This document shows, in pieces, positions 56,406 to 64,000 of a stretch of DNA of 64,000 nt. The notes beneath the pieces were generated by a model. It had not been told where the DNA came from. It worked only from the letters and a program-made list of their open reading frames with translations, and did not search any database. Both the position numbers and the translations under genes were made by a program. The DNA comes from Prochlorococcus sp. AG-424-P18 (GTDB lineage Bacteria; Cyanobacteriota; Cyanobacteriia; PCC-6307; Cyanobiaceae). The stretch covers positions 62,001 to 126,000 of the forward strand of contig QCNJ01000001.1 in the NCBI GenBank assembly GCA_003213235.1. Direction: 5' to 3'. Positions within the stretch are counted from its first letter, which is position 1, and each line of letters begins with the position of its first letter.

Positions 56406-58865
56406 TCAATTTAAGAAATCATGAATGAATTTATTATCAGCGTTATCAATAAGTATATTCCTTAAAATAATATTTTTTGTTAAATCAGGATCATCACTAA
56501 CAATCTTAATAGCCTCTTCACGAGCCTTATCAATAAGAAATTTATTGTTAGGTAAATTGTCCAGTACAAAATCAGGCAATCCGGATTGTCTATATCCTAA
56601 AATCTGTCCTGGTCCTCTAAGCTCCAAGTCTTTTTCAGCGATATAAAAGCCATCATTAGATTTTTGCAAAACACAAAGTCGTTTATTTTCTAATCCATTT
56701 TTATCGGGGGTTACCAGATAACAAAAAGATTTTGTTGATCCTCTACCAACTCTCCCCCTTAATTGATGTAGCTGGGACAATCCAAATCTGTCCGAATTAT
56801 AAATAATCATAATTGTGGCGTTAGGGACATCAATGCCAACCTCAATTACTGTGGTTGAAACCAATATATTAATTTCATTCTTTAAAAAAGAATTAATTAC
56901 TTCATTCTTTTCTTGTGAACTTAATTTGCCATGTAATAATCCAACTTTTTTGTTAAAAAAGACCTCTTCCGATAAATGTTTGAATGTTTTTTTTGCGGAG
57001 CTTAAATTCATTTTTTCTGAATCTTCTATAAGTGGCAAAATAACATAAGCTTGCTTTCCCTTATTGATCTCATCTTCAACAATCTTGAACAAGTTAGATA
57101 AATCGTCTTCTGAAATTATTTTTGTTGTTATGGGAACTCTCCCAGGAGGTAGTTCTGTAATTTGACTCACATCTAAATCACCATAAATAGAAAGCGCAAG
57201 AGTTCTTGGAATTGGCGTTGCTGTCATTGATAGCAAGTTAGTATTTTCTCCCTTATTTAATAATCTATTTCTTTGAGTGACTCCAAATCTATGTTGTTCA
57301 TCAATTACGACCATGCCTAATGCATTAAAGATGACTTTATCCTCAAATAATGCATGAGTACCTACGAGGATATCAACTAATCCATTGTTCAAATTAGAGA
57401 AAATTTCTTTTCTCTTTTTTTGAGGAGTATTCCCAGTAAGAAGTTCAACAGAAACAAAAAGAGGGTTCAAATATTTTAATAAATTTTTATAATGCTGTTC
57501 TGCTAACACCTCAGTTGGGACCATAAATGCACCTTGCAGGTTTTTTTCAATGACAAGTAAAAGAGACGCTATTGCAATTATGGTTTTACCGCTTCCCACA
57601 TCTCCCTGAAGCAATCTAGACATTGGTACGGGACTAGATAAATCTTTCTTAATTTCATCTAAAACATTTTCTTGAGATTTTGTTAATTCAAAAGGAAAAG
57701 TATTTAAAAATTCTCTTAATAAAGATTTCTTTTGAGGTAATTGTTGGGAAGTTACATTTTTATTATTCTTTCTTTTTCTAAGAAGGAACTTTATTTGAAG
57801 TAAGAATAACTCATCAAAAACCAAACGTTTTTTTGACTCAATAAGTGCCTGTTGAGTTGGTGGAAAATGAATATTAATCAACGACTCTGCTTTTGATAAT
57901 AAAGATAATGAATCAAGTTGCTTTTTATTTAAAATTTCTGGATATTGCTTTGCATAAATTAGTACCTTTCTCATAAGTTTTATAAAACTCATATTTGATA
58001 ATGCTTCACCTAATGAATACAAGGGTAATATTTTGCCTGAGAAATTAAAATTATCATTGTTATCCTTAAGAATTTCAATCTGCGGATCTACAAAAGTTTT
58101 GCCATACTCTGTCAATTTAACCTTACCGGAAATTGCTAATTTGGTACCAGTTGTATACAAAGATTTTTGGGATGTGAAGAAGGAGTAAGATCTAAATCTT
58201 CTTCCTAAAAAAAATTTTGTAACCTTTATTGAAGACGTTTCATCAGAAACTAAGATATTCATTATTGATAAATTACTATTTTTTTTACTCTTATGAATAT
58301 AAAATCTTTTAACGTTTGCGATGCACGTGTATAAATTATCTGGTTTTAAATTTATTATCTTGACTCTATTTGTATAGTCAAGATATGTTCGTGGGAAATA
58401 ATTAATTAGATCTTTTATATGAAATATCCCTAATTCATTAAGCTTATTTTTATAAACTTTTCCTATATTTTTTATTAAAATAATATCTGAATCAAAAGAT
58501 AAGCTTGAATCAGCTTTATTCAGAAAAACATGATTAGAAATATTATTAGAACTTTCTATTTCTAGAGTTTTACCTAGTTTATAAAGATTTTTTCTTGTAT
58601 CTATAATTAACCTTTTTCTTTGATTTTCATCTAATTTATTGTATTCATTATATTTTTCAGAAAATTTATAAAATATCTTTAAATATTCGTCTGAAAGATT
58701 TAGATTATCTAGTTTTTTTAATGATTCATGCAAATAATCATTAAAATATTTTTCCCTTCCTAAAGTATTAATAAATTTGTTCTCAGTTTCAAGAGTAAGA
58801 GATTTTTGAAGAGGTCTTATCCAATCTTTAATTAATTTATTATTATTATTCCTGCTAGTAGTCAC
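56406..58865 (-). CDS. recG: ATP-dependent DNA helicase RecG
   Basis: 819-aa replication-fork-reversing helicase. Helicase motif I GDVGSGKT, DEAD-type VVIDEQHRFG, TATPIPRTL and the late QLRGRVGRG; the wedge OB-fold lies in front (LYTCIANVKRF). An N-terminal extension of about 120 residues, longer than in E. coli, is common in cyanobacteria. Co-oriented with the upstream 361-aa unknown, 22 bases away. Confidence 0.94.
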   Translation of the reverse strand: MTTSRNNNNKLIKDWIRPLQKSLTLETENKFINTLGREKYFNDYLHESLKKLDNLNLSDEYLKIFYKFSEKYNEYNKLDENQRKRLIIDTRKNLYKLGKTLEIESSNNISNHVFLNKADSSLSFDSDIILIKNIGKVYKNKLNELGIFHIKDLINYFPRTYLDYTNRVKIINLKPDNLYTCIANVKRFYIHKSKKNSNLSIMNILVSDETSSIKVTKFFLGRRFRSYSFFTSQKSLYTTGTKLAISGKVKLTEYGKTFVDPQIEILKDNNDNFNFSGKILPLYSLGEALSNMSFIKLMRKVLIYAKQYPEILNKKQLDSLSLLSKAESLINIHFPPTQQALIESKKRLVFDELFLLQIKFLLRKRKNNKNVTSQQLPQKKSLLREFLNTFPFELTKSQENVLDEIKKDLSSPVPMSRLLQGDVGSGKTIIAIASLLLVIEKNLQGAFMVPTEVLAEQHYKNLLKYLNPLFVSVELLTGNTPQKKRKEIFSNLNNGLVDILVGTHALFEDKVIFNALGMVVIDEQHRFGVTQRNRLLNKGENTNLLSMTATPIPRTLALSIYGDLDVSQITELPPGRVPITTKIISEDDLSNLFKIVEDEINKGKQAYVILPLIEDSEKMNLSSAKKTFKHLSEEVFFNKKVGLLHGKLSSQEKNEVINSFLKNEINILVSTTVIEVGIDVPNATIMIIYNSDRFGLSQLHQLRGRVGRGSTKSFCYLVTPDKNGLENKRLCVLQKSNDGFYIAEKDLELRGPGQILGYRQSGLPDFVLDNLPNNKFLIDKAREEAIKIVSDDPDLTKNIILRNILIDNADNKFIHDFLN

Positions 58866-58887
58866 ATTTGAAAAAAAAGTTATTTTT

Positions 58888-59973
58888 TCAACGTATCTTA
58901 TTCAAAGTTATTTCTTTTTGCCTCCAATATGTCTCTTTTTTAATCAAACGCTGAAATTGCTTTTTTAGTTCATTTATTTTGTTCCTTTGAATAGAAAGAT
59001 GTAGATTTTTAAACTCTAACTCAACAGTAGATATATTCAAGAAAATAATGCTTGGAAAATTATTGCCAATTAATGATGACCGATTTAAGTCTAATTCGAA
59101 ATTAATAACAAAAGGATATGGATGTTTTATCATAAACTCTTTGCTTACTAAATAACCAAAGGAATCTTTAGATATCATTTTTTTTATTAGATTTGCCTTG
59201 AATAATTCTTGGTTAATATCATATGAAAGATTCAATAGTAAATTTTTCAATGACTTTTCTATTAAGTCAAAACTATTAAGAATCTGATTTTTTGGTAAAT
59301 TATCGATTTGATTGATATTTTCTTTTTCATGATGTCTTGTTTTTTCCATCTTTTCTTCTCCTATTAATTCAAGTAAGGAGGAAATAAATTGTTTTTCAAC
59401 TCCTAAATTTTCAAAAATATTGTTTTTAGATAAATAATTATTATGGTGGTTATTATCTAAATCAAGCGATACGAATCTCTCATAATTATGAGCTTGATAA
59501 TATTCAGAAGTATTTGAAAAGTCATCAGTAATCCCGAACTGAGTTGGGTTTTTAAATTTAAAACCATCTTCATATTGAAATTTTTCTTTTTGATCATCCT
59601 TTTTTTTTGTAGAACTATCAAAAATAGTAAATTTAATTTCCTTATTTATATTATTTTGAATTTCATTTATCTTTAATTGTTCTACTGTTAAAAAGGGCAA
59701 ATTCGTGAATATTAATTTACTTATTTTTTTTTCAAAAAGATTGTTGAATTCATTCTCATTAAAGAAATTATCATTAATTGTTGGATAACTATATATTTGA
59801 TTAAGGCCTTTTTCTACAGAGATGAAAAGTAGATCTCTTACTAGATTCAGATAAAGTTCATATTCCCTATAGATATCTCTGGTTAATATTCTTTTTTGTT
59901 TGTCAGCTCTCTCTAATTGAGAATTAATTTTATTTATATCTATGTAATTATTGAAATTATTCAAATCATTCAA
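58888..59973 (-). CDS. hypothetical protein between tsf and recG, 361 aa
   Basis: Start placed at TTG 59973, 4 bases after the tsf stop; the frame continues upstream to 60120 but that part overlaps tsf and is a shadow. No domain recognised. The protein is Asn/Lys/Ile-rich with helical charged segments (INSQLERADKQKRILTRDIYR, EYELYLNLVRDLLF) and a more ordered C-terminal part (HPYPFVINFELDLNRSSLIG, FPSIIFLNISTVELEFKNLH). The 4-base and 22-base gaps imply it is in the rpsB-tsf-recG operon. Function unknown. Confidence 0.65.
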   Translation of the reverse strand: MNDLNNFNNYIDINKINSQLERADKQKRILTRDIYREYELYLNLVRDLLFISVEKGLNQIYSYPTINDNFFNENEFNNLFEKKISKLIFTNLPFLTVEQLKINEIQNNINKEIKFTIFDSSTKKKDDQKEKFQYEDGFKFKNPTQFGITDDFSNTSEYYQAHNYERFVSLDLDNNHHNNYLSKNNIFENLGVEKQFISSLLELIGEEKMEKTRHHEKENINQIDNLPKNQILNSFDLIEKSLKNLLLNLSYDINQELFKANLIKKMISKDSFGYLVSKEFMIKHPYPFVINFELDLNRSSLIGNNFPSIIFLNISTVELEFKNLHLSIQRNKINELKKQFQRLIKKETYWRQKEITLNKIR

Positions 59974-59977
59974 GTGA

Positions 59978-60634
59978 CTAATTTGTTTGCATTGATGCGA
60001 CCTCTTCAGCAAAGTCCATCTGATTTTTTTCGATACCTTCACCCAATGTATATCTTGTAAAGCGTCTGACTTTGATATTTTCACCAATTTTTGCAGCTGC
60101 TTGTTTAACAAGATCCTCAACTGTTAGAGAACTATCTTTAATGTAAGGTTGTGAAAGCAAAACAAGCTCATTAAGTCTTTTTGCTATTCTTCCTTCAACT
60201 ATTTTTTCTTTAATTTGTTCTGGTTTTCCAGATAAATCATCCCTACCCATTTCAATCTGCTTTTCTTTTTCCACAACATCTTCTGGTATCTCATCAATTG
60301 ATACATACTCAACATTTGGGCATGCTGCTACTTGCATTGAGACATCCTTCAACAGAGATTGGAATATATCACCTCTAGCAACGAAATCAGTTTCACAATT
60401 TAACTCTAGTAAAACTCCGACTCTTGATCCAGTATGTATATAACTACCAATTGACCCTTCGGCCGCTACTCTTCCCGATTTCTTTTCTGCACTAGCTATG
60501 CCTTTCTTTCTTAACCATTCCAAAGCCTTATCTAGATTTCCTTCAGTTTCGTTTAGTGCTTTTTTGCAGTCCATCATTCCTGCGCCAGTTTTGTCTCTAA
60601 GATCTTTTACAAGTTTTGCTGTAATGTTTCCCAT
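59978..60634 (-). CDS. tsf: elongation factor Ts
   Basis: Nucleotide exchange factor for EF-Tu, 218 aa. N-terminal UBA-like [20 protein letters not shown] then KKALNETEG; core [16 protein letters not shown]-terminal helix [14 protein letters not shown]. Short form typical of cyanobacteria. Follows rpsB by 44 bases, the universal rpsB-tsf order. Confidence 0.97.
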   Translation of the reverse strand: MGNITAKLVKDLRDKTGAGMMDCKKALNETEGNLDKALEWLRKKGIASAEKKSGRVAAEGSIGSYIHTGSRVGVLLELNCETDFVARGDIFQSLLKDVSMQVAACPNVEYVSIDEIPEDVVEKEKQIEMGRDDLSGKPEQIKEKIVEGRIAKRLNELVLLSQPYIKDSSLTVEDLVKQAAAKIGENIKVRRFTRYTLGEGIEKNQMDFAEEVASMQTN

Positions 60635-60678
60635 TTGAAGTAATAAAAAATAGTGAATAGTAAGTTTTAAATTGGAAT

Positions 60679-61383
60679 TTAATTTTTTCTTTCGGCATTA
60701 GAGCCCTTTCTACCCTCATTTATGGCATCTGCAAGTCTTCCCAAAATGAGTTGCACAGATCTAACGGCATCATCGTTACAAGGAATTGGAACTTCACACA
60801 AATCCGGATCGCAATTTGTATCCAACATTGATACTAATGATATGTCTAATTTTCTAGCTTCTAATACTGCATTAGATTCTCTTCTCTGATCAACCAAAAC
60901 AACTACATCTGGTAATCTTCTCATACCCTTAAGTCCACCTAAGTATTTTTGTAATCTTTCAAGTTCTCTCCTTAGTACTGCAGCTTCTTTTTTAGGCCTA
61001 ATTGCTATTGAACCACTACTTTCCATTCTTTCTAGATCCTTTAATCTTTCAATCCTAGCTTTCATTGTTGTCCAATTAGTCAACATACCTCCAAGCCATC
61101 TTTGATTTACATATGCAGCTCCACAGCGTGTAGCTTCCTGAGCTACTACATCTGATGCTTGTTTTTTTGTACCAACAAATAGGAAACGTTTACCGCTTTT
61201 TGCAGCATTTCTCGTCCATTTATATGCATTGTTCATGCACAACGCTGTTTTTACGAGATCAATAATATGAACTCCATTTCTTGCACAATATATGTACTTA
61301 GACATCTTGGGATTCCAACGTCTAGTTTGATGCCCAAAATGAGCACCAGCTTCCATCATTTCTGATAGTGATACAACAGCCAT
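60679..61383 (-). CDS. rpsB: 30S ribosomal protein S2
   Basis: 234 aa. [61 protein letters not shown] and [19 protein letters not shown] are the S2 signatures. ATG 61383. There is no ribosome-binding site at the normal distance; a GGAGG lies 24 bases upstream inside a probable structured leader, implying translational control. Confidence 0.97.
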   Translation of the reverse strand: MAVVSLSEMMEAGAHFGHQTRRWNPKMSKYIYCARNGVHIIDLVKTALCMNNAYKWTRNAAKSGKRFLFVGTKKQASDVVAQEATRCGAAYVNQRWLGGMLTNWTTMKARIERLKDLERMESSGSIAIRPKKEAAVLRRELERLQKYLGGLKGMRRLPDVVVLVDQRRESNAVLEARKLDISLVSMLDTNCDPDLCEVPIPCNDDAVRSVQLILGRLADAINEGRKGSNAERKN

Positions 61384-61395
61384 AATTTAAAAAAG

Positions 61396-61459
61396 GTTTC
61401 GGGTTAGCCTCCATCTGACGGGGAATTAATATTAATAATTCACCCGAAACTGTCAGATG
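61396..61459 (-). promoter_or_regulatory. candidate rpsB leader RNA with pseudoknot
   Basis: Reading the - strand: CATCTGAC, A, GTTTCGGGT, then GAATTA...TAATTC hairpin, GTCAGATG, GAGGCTA, ACCCGAAAC, ending 12 bases before the rpsB ATG. The 8-bp and 9-bp arms are perfect and interleaved (a-b-a'-b'), so they form an H-type pseudoknot. The GGG of the second arm can alternatively pair with the CCCC after the inner hairpin, giving two mutually exclusive folds. Likely autoregulation by S2 or by ribosome assembly state (inference). Confidence 0.6.
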
Positions 61460-61513
61460 TGTGAAATTTAATTTGGACTATTCTAGCAAGTCATGTGTAT
61501 TTCTAAAAGTTTT

Positions 61514-62425
61514 TTATCTCGATTTGGTTAACTGTTTTATGTAAATCATATTTAGAGGGATCCTAAGTATCTCAAGTGCAAGTCTATTTCTTCTTTTATT
61601 TACTAGAAATCTTAATAAAGGAAGGATTCTATCAACACTGATTAATCCTCCCAAGCAAAGAATTTGCCAAAGTAATTTATGGAGAGGAGTTAATTGAATC
61701 ATAAATCTAACCCTTAAATTTGGGTGTTTCTTATAAAACACTAAAGCCATTTTTGCTCTCTCTATTTCTTGAGCTATTAATGAATCTATTTGTTCGCAAT
61801 TAAATGGCGGATGCCAATGAAAACCTATTGCATTTGGGCATTTAATTAATTTTGTCCCAATTTTTTTTAATCTTTCTCCAAGTTCTAAATCCTCCCAACC
61901 GTAAAGACTAAAAGAAGTATCAAATAATCCCACACTTAAAATTAATTCTTTTGATATCGCTACATTCCCAGTAGCAAAGTATGCAAAAGAAGTGTCCATT
62001 ATTTTATGTTTTTCACTTTGAGGATTTAGAAAATTAGATGTATTGACTACCGAGCCATAGGTAAAACATTTTCTATCATTTTTTCTCCAAAAGGCAAGTA
62101 ATTTTTCTACGTGGCAATTTATAAAATTGTCTAAAACAATAAGATCACTATCAATGAATATAATAATTTCATATTTTGATTTAATTACTCCCAGATTTCT
62201 TCCAAGTGCAGGCCCTCCATGTTCTTGCTGAAATAGAATAACGTGTGGGAGATTAGCTTTGTTTTTATTTATCCATGAGGTTGTCCCGTCATCTGATCCA
62301 TCATCGACTACTATTACTTCATAATTACTTATATTTGTATTTAATTTTTGATTCTCAAGCGCAAATAGACACTTCTCTAATATAGGCAATCTATTGTAAG
62401 TCGGTATAATAATACTTACATTCAT
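61514..62425 (-). CDS. glycosyltransferase family 2
   Basis: 303-aa GT-A transferase. IIIPTYNRLPILEKCLFALE at the N-terminus, VVDDGSDDGTTSW, the metal-binding FIDSDLIV (DxD), and the late GWEDLELGERL motif with the catalytic ED pair. A hydrophobic region near residues 255-275 (LLWQILCLGGLISV) may associate with the membrane. Acceptor unknown; probably surface polysaccharide or glycolipid. Confidence 0.88.
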   Translation of the reverse strand: MNVSIIIPTYNRLPILEKCLFALENQKLNTNISNYEVIVVDDGSDDGTTSWINKNKANLPHVILFQQEHGGPALGRNLGVIKSKYEIIIFIDSDLIVLDNFINCHVEKLLAFWRKNDRKCFTYGSVVNTSNFLNPQSEKHKIMDTSFAYFATGNVAISKELILSVGLFDTSFSLYGWEDLELGERLKKIGTKLIKCPNAIGFHWHPPFNCEQIDSLIAQEIERAKMALVFYKKHPNLRVRFMIQLTPLHKLLWQILCLGGLISVDRILPLLRFLVNKRRNRLALEILRIPLNMIYIKQLTKSR

Positions 62426-62485
62426 GATTATGTCTTAAATATGCATAATATATTGAACTCCAAAAGATAAAAATAAAAGATTTCC

Positions 62486-62635
62486 CTAATCAGCTGCACC
62501 GCCGTTATTTGCTGTACCTGTAACGTTTCCACCATCAGGTCTACCATCAGTTCTTAATTTCCTTTTTTTGAATTTTCTAGCATAGGCTCTATTACGTTCC
62601 TGCTTTTCTTTTTTTAGATTCCTTCTCTTAGACAT
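62486..62635 (-). CDS. small basic protein, 49 aa
   Basis: ATG 62635, TAG ending at 62486. The N-terminal half is a very basic helix (MSKRRNLKKEKQERNRAYAR, then KFKKRKLRTD); the C-terminal half is Gly/Asn-rich and flexible (GRPDGGNVTGTANNGGAAD). Could bind nucleic acid or ribosomes. GC content at the glycine codons is above the local background, which supports coding. Unrecognised family. Confidence 0.62.
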   Translation of the reverse strand: MSKRRNLKKEKQERNRAYARKFKKRKLRTDGRPDGGNVTGTANNGGAAD

Positions 62636-62653
62636 AAAATTTTTAACTTTTAA

Positions 62654-63382
62654 TTATATTAGCTCACTATGAGCACTATATATTTTACCATCTTCCATAT
62701 TTAATATCCTATCAGCCATATCAGAAATTCTTGGATCATGCGTCACCATAAGCACAGAACAATTTTGCTCTTTTGCTAGTTTCCTTAAAAGGGTTACTAT
62801 TTCTCTACCTGTGACGCTATCTAAAGCAGAAGTGGGCTCATCAGCTAATAAAAGTTTTGGATTAGCAGATAAAGCTCGTGCAATTGCTACTCTCTGTTTC
62901 TGCCCACCAGATAAGTCATTTGGCAACTTTTTATTATGTTCTTCTAATCCTACTGCTGACAACCAATTCCGTGCTATTTCACGTCTTTGCAAATATGTTA
63001 AACCTTTTATTAAATCGGCACCCATCTGGACATTTTGTTCTGCTGTTAAACATCTCAGAAGATTGTGACCTTGAAAAATCATTCCAATACTTCTTCTAAG
63101 AATCTGACGAGTTTTCCTTGATGCTCCATTTAACTGATTATTTAATACAGTTAAATCTCCACTTTGACAGGTTCTCAAGGCACCAATTAATGTTAAAAGA
63201 GTCGTTTTACCACACCCAGAAGGTCCTTTCAAAAGAACCAACTCTCCTTTATCAATATTTAAATTAACGTCATTAAGAACTTGTTTTTTATTCTCATTTT
63301 TTCCATAAAAGTGACTCAAATTATTTATTGAGACTGTTTTAAGGTTTTTAACATTATTTTTTGATTTATTAGCTTTAACCAT
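62654..63382 (-). CDS. devA: DevA-like ABC exporter ATPase
   Basis: 242 aa, MacB/DevA/LolD-type ATPase. Walker A GPSGCGKTT, signature LSGGQKQRVAIARAL, Walker B LLLADEPTSALD, plus the family-typical RQILRRSIGMIFQGHNLLRCLTA. Partner of the DevC-like permease just upstream on the same strand (13-base gap). The DevBCA system exports glycolipids in heterocystous species; the substrate in picocyanobacteria is not known. Confidence 0.9.
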   Translation of the reverse strand: MVKANKSKNNVKNLKTVSINNLSHFYGKNENKKQVLNDVNLNIDKGELVLLKGPSGCGKTTLLTLIGALRTCQSGDLTVLNNQLNGASRKTRQILRRSIGMIFQGHNLLRCLTAEQNVQMGADLIKGLTYLQRREIARNWLSAVGLEEHNKKLPNDLSGGQKQRVAIARALSANPKLLLADEPTSALDSVTGREIVTLLRKLAKEQNCSVLMVTHDPRISDMADRILNMEDGKIYSAHSELI

Positions 63383-63395
63383 TTATCTTGAATTG

Positions 63396-64000
63396 TTAAA
63401 AAATTTCGGCAGGATCAGCATCAACTAATTTACGCATCGCAACAGCGGCGGACCCCATACACATAACTAAAACTAATACGAAAATTAAAATAGTTTTGTC
63501 TGCGTCCATTATTATTGGGAGTTTAGTAGAATTTCTTATAACTGAGTAAAGTATTTGACCAGAGAAATAAGCAGGTAAATAACCAAACAATGCCAGTAAA
63601 AACCCCTCTCTAGCTACAACAAAGAAAAGGGACTTAAGTCTATACCCCATTGCCAATAAGGTTGCGTACTCTGGGAGGTGATCTGTAACGTCACTATAAA
63701 GAATTTGATAAACAACCACACACCCTACAACGAAACCCATCAATGCTCCCAAACTAAATATAAAACCTATTGCCGTACTATTTTTCCAATAATTCTTCTC
63801 AAATTCTATAAATTGATTTTTTGTAAGAACCCTAACATCATTTGGGAGTGAGATATTTAATATCCTTGAAATCAATTCAGGATCAGATCCTTTTTTTAGC
63901 TTTACCAAACCAATTTCTATACTGCCAGGAGGATTAGCAGGGAAAAGTCTTAAGAAGGTTTCTCGACTAGTTATCAAATTACCATCTGCGCCAAAAGACG
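63396..64000 (-). CDS. devC: DevC-like ABC exporter permease (5' partial)
   Basis: C-terminal part of an FtsX-like permease; the frame is open to the window edge (upstream residues ...SFGADGNL before ITSRETF), so the start is outside. Three or four transmembrane segments with the long periplasmic loop region (SDPELISRILNISLPNDVRV) and FVVGCVVVYQILYSDVTDHLPEYATLLAMGY, a strong DevC hallmark. Forms an exporter with DevA; devB would be expected upstream. Confidence 0.88.
   Translation of the reverse strand, partial: SFGADGNLITSRETFLRLFPANPPGSIEIGLVKLKKGSDPELISRILNISLPNDVRVLTKNQFIEFEKNYWKNSTAIGFIFSLGALMGFVVGCVVVYQILYSDVTDHLPEYATLLAMGYRLKSLFFVVAREGFLLALFGYLPAYFSGQILYSVIRNSTKLPIIMDADKTILIFVLVLVMCMGSAAVAMRKLVDADPAEIF

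Noticed and set aside
59974-60120. N-terminal extension of the 361-aa gene into tsf
   Set aside because: These residues are the antisense-free shadow of the tsf 3' end in another frame.
1-64000. tRNA, rRNA, CRISPR, IS elements, prophage genes
   Set aside because: No TTCRA-type T-loop with acceptor pairing, regular spaced repeats, transposase or phage structural gene was found by eye.

Overview
The window is almost certainly from a high-light-adapted Prochlorococcus (marine picocyanobacterium, HL clade). The DNA is very AT-rich, genes are tightly packed with short or overlapping junctions, and the gene set is picocyanobacterial: urea ABC transporter, chlP, hemA, ccsA, ferredoxin sulfite reductase, a class I aldolase gene directly upstream of the class II gene, glpX-type FBPase/SBPase, and many tiny conserved proteins. 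I saw no tRNA, rRNA, CRISPR array, insertion sequence or phage gene. Naming rests on motifs read by eye; no database search was possible.

Layout. 1-2526: end of the urea transporter operon (urtC partial, urtD, urtE). 2527-6480: an accessory-looking stretch of very short genes on both strands (31-132 aa, mostly unrecognised), including a possible ribbon-helix-helix regulator flanked by related short repeats. 6636-11909: an iron-themed block: Rieske non-haem oxygenase, a 33-aa membrane peptide translationally coupled to an ABC ATPase, a zinc-ribbon membrane protein, a Crp-family regulator behind two Fur-box-like sites, a ferritin behind a third, and an Fe3+-transporter-type ATPase (FutC/FbpC-like). 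12005-25914: housekeeping genes (nth, pgsA, hisA, ruvX, proB, lpxD, leuB) mixed with conserved cyanobacterial unknowns, including a DUF296-glutaredoxin fusion.

26004-31808 and 38349-45290 together hold a large share of carbon metabolism: prk, class I and class II fructose-bisphosphate aldolases, pgl, gnd, glgC, glpX and rpe. Several of these look phylogenetically mosaic: PRK is of the proteobacterial class I type without the redox-cysteine P-loop, and the class I aldolase is of eukaryotic type. Between them lie purS/purQ, a CobW GTPase, ilvD and a CIA30 protein.

45312-64000: ccsA, an LptB-like ATPase, DUF309, typA, two M15-type D-Ala-D-Ala peptidases, chlP, glyS, sir, then the co-oriented run rpsB-tsf-unknown-recG-ddpX, a family 2 glycosyltransferase and the devA/devC-like exporter running off the end. 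Upstream of rpsB there are two perfect interleaved inverted repeats (9 bp and 8 bp) that would form a pseudoknot with an embedded competing hairpin, a probable ribosomal-protein leader element. This is the best candidate for an undescribed regulatory structure in the window.
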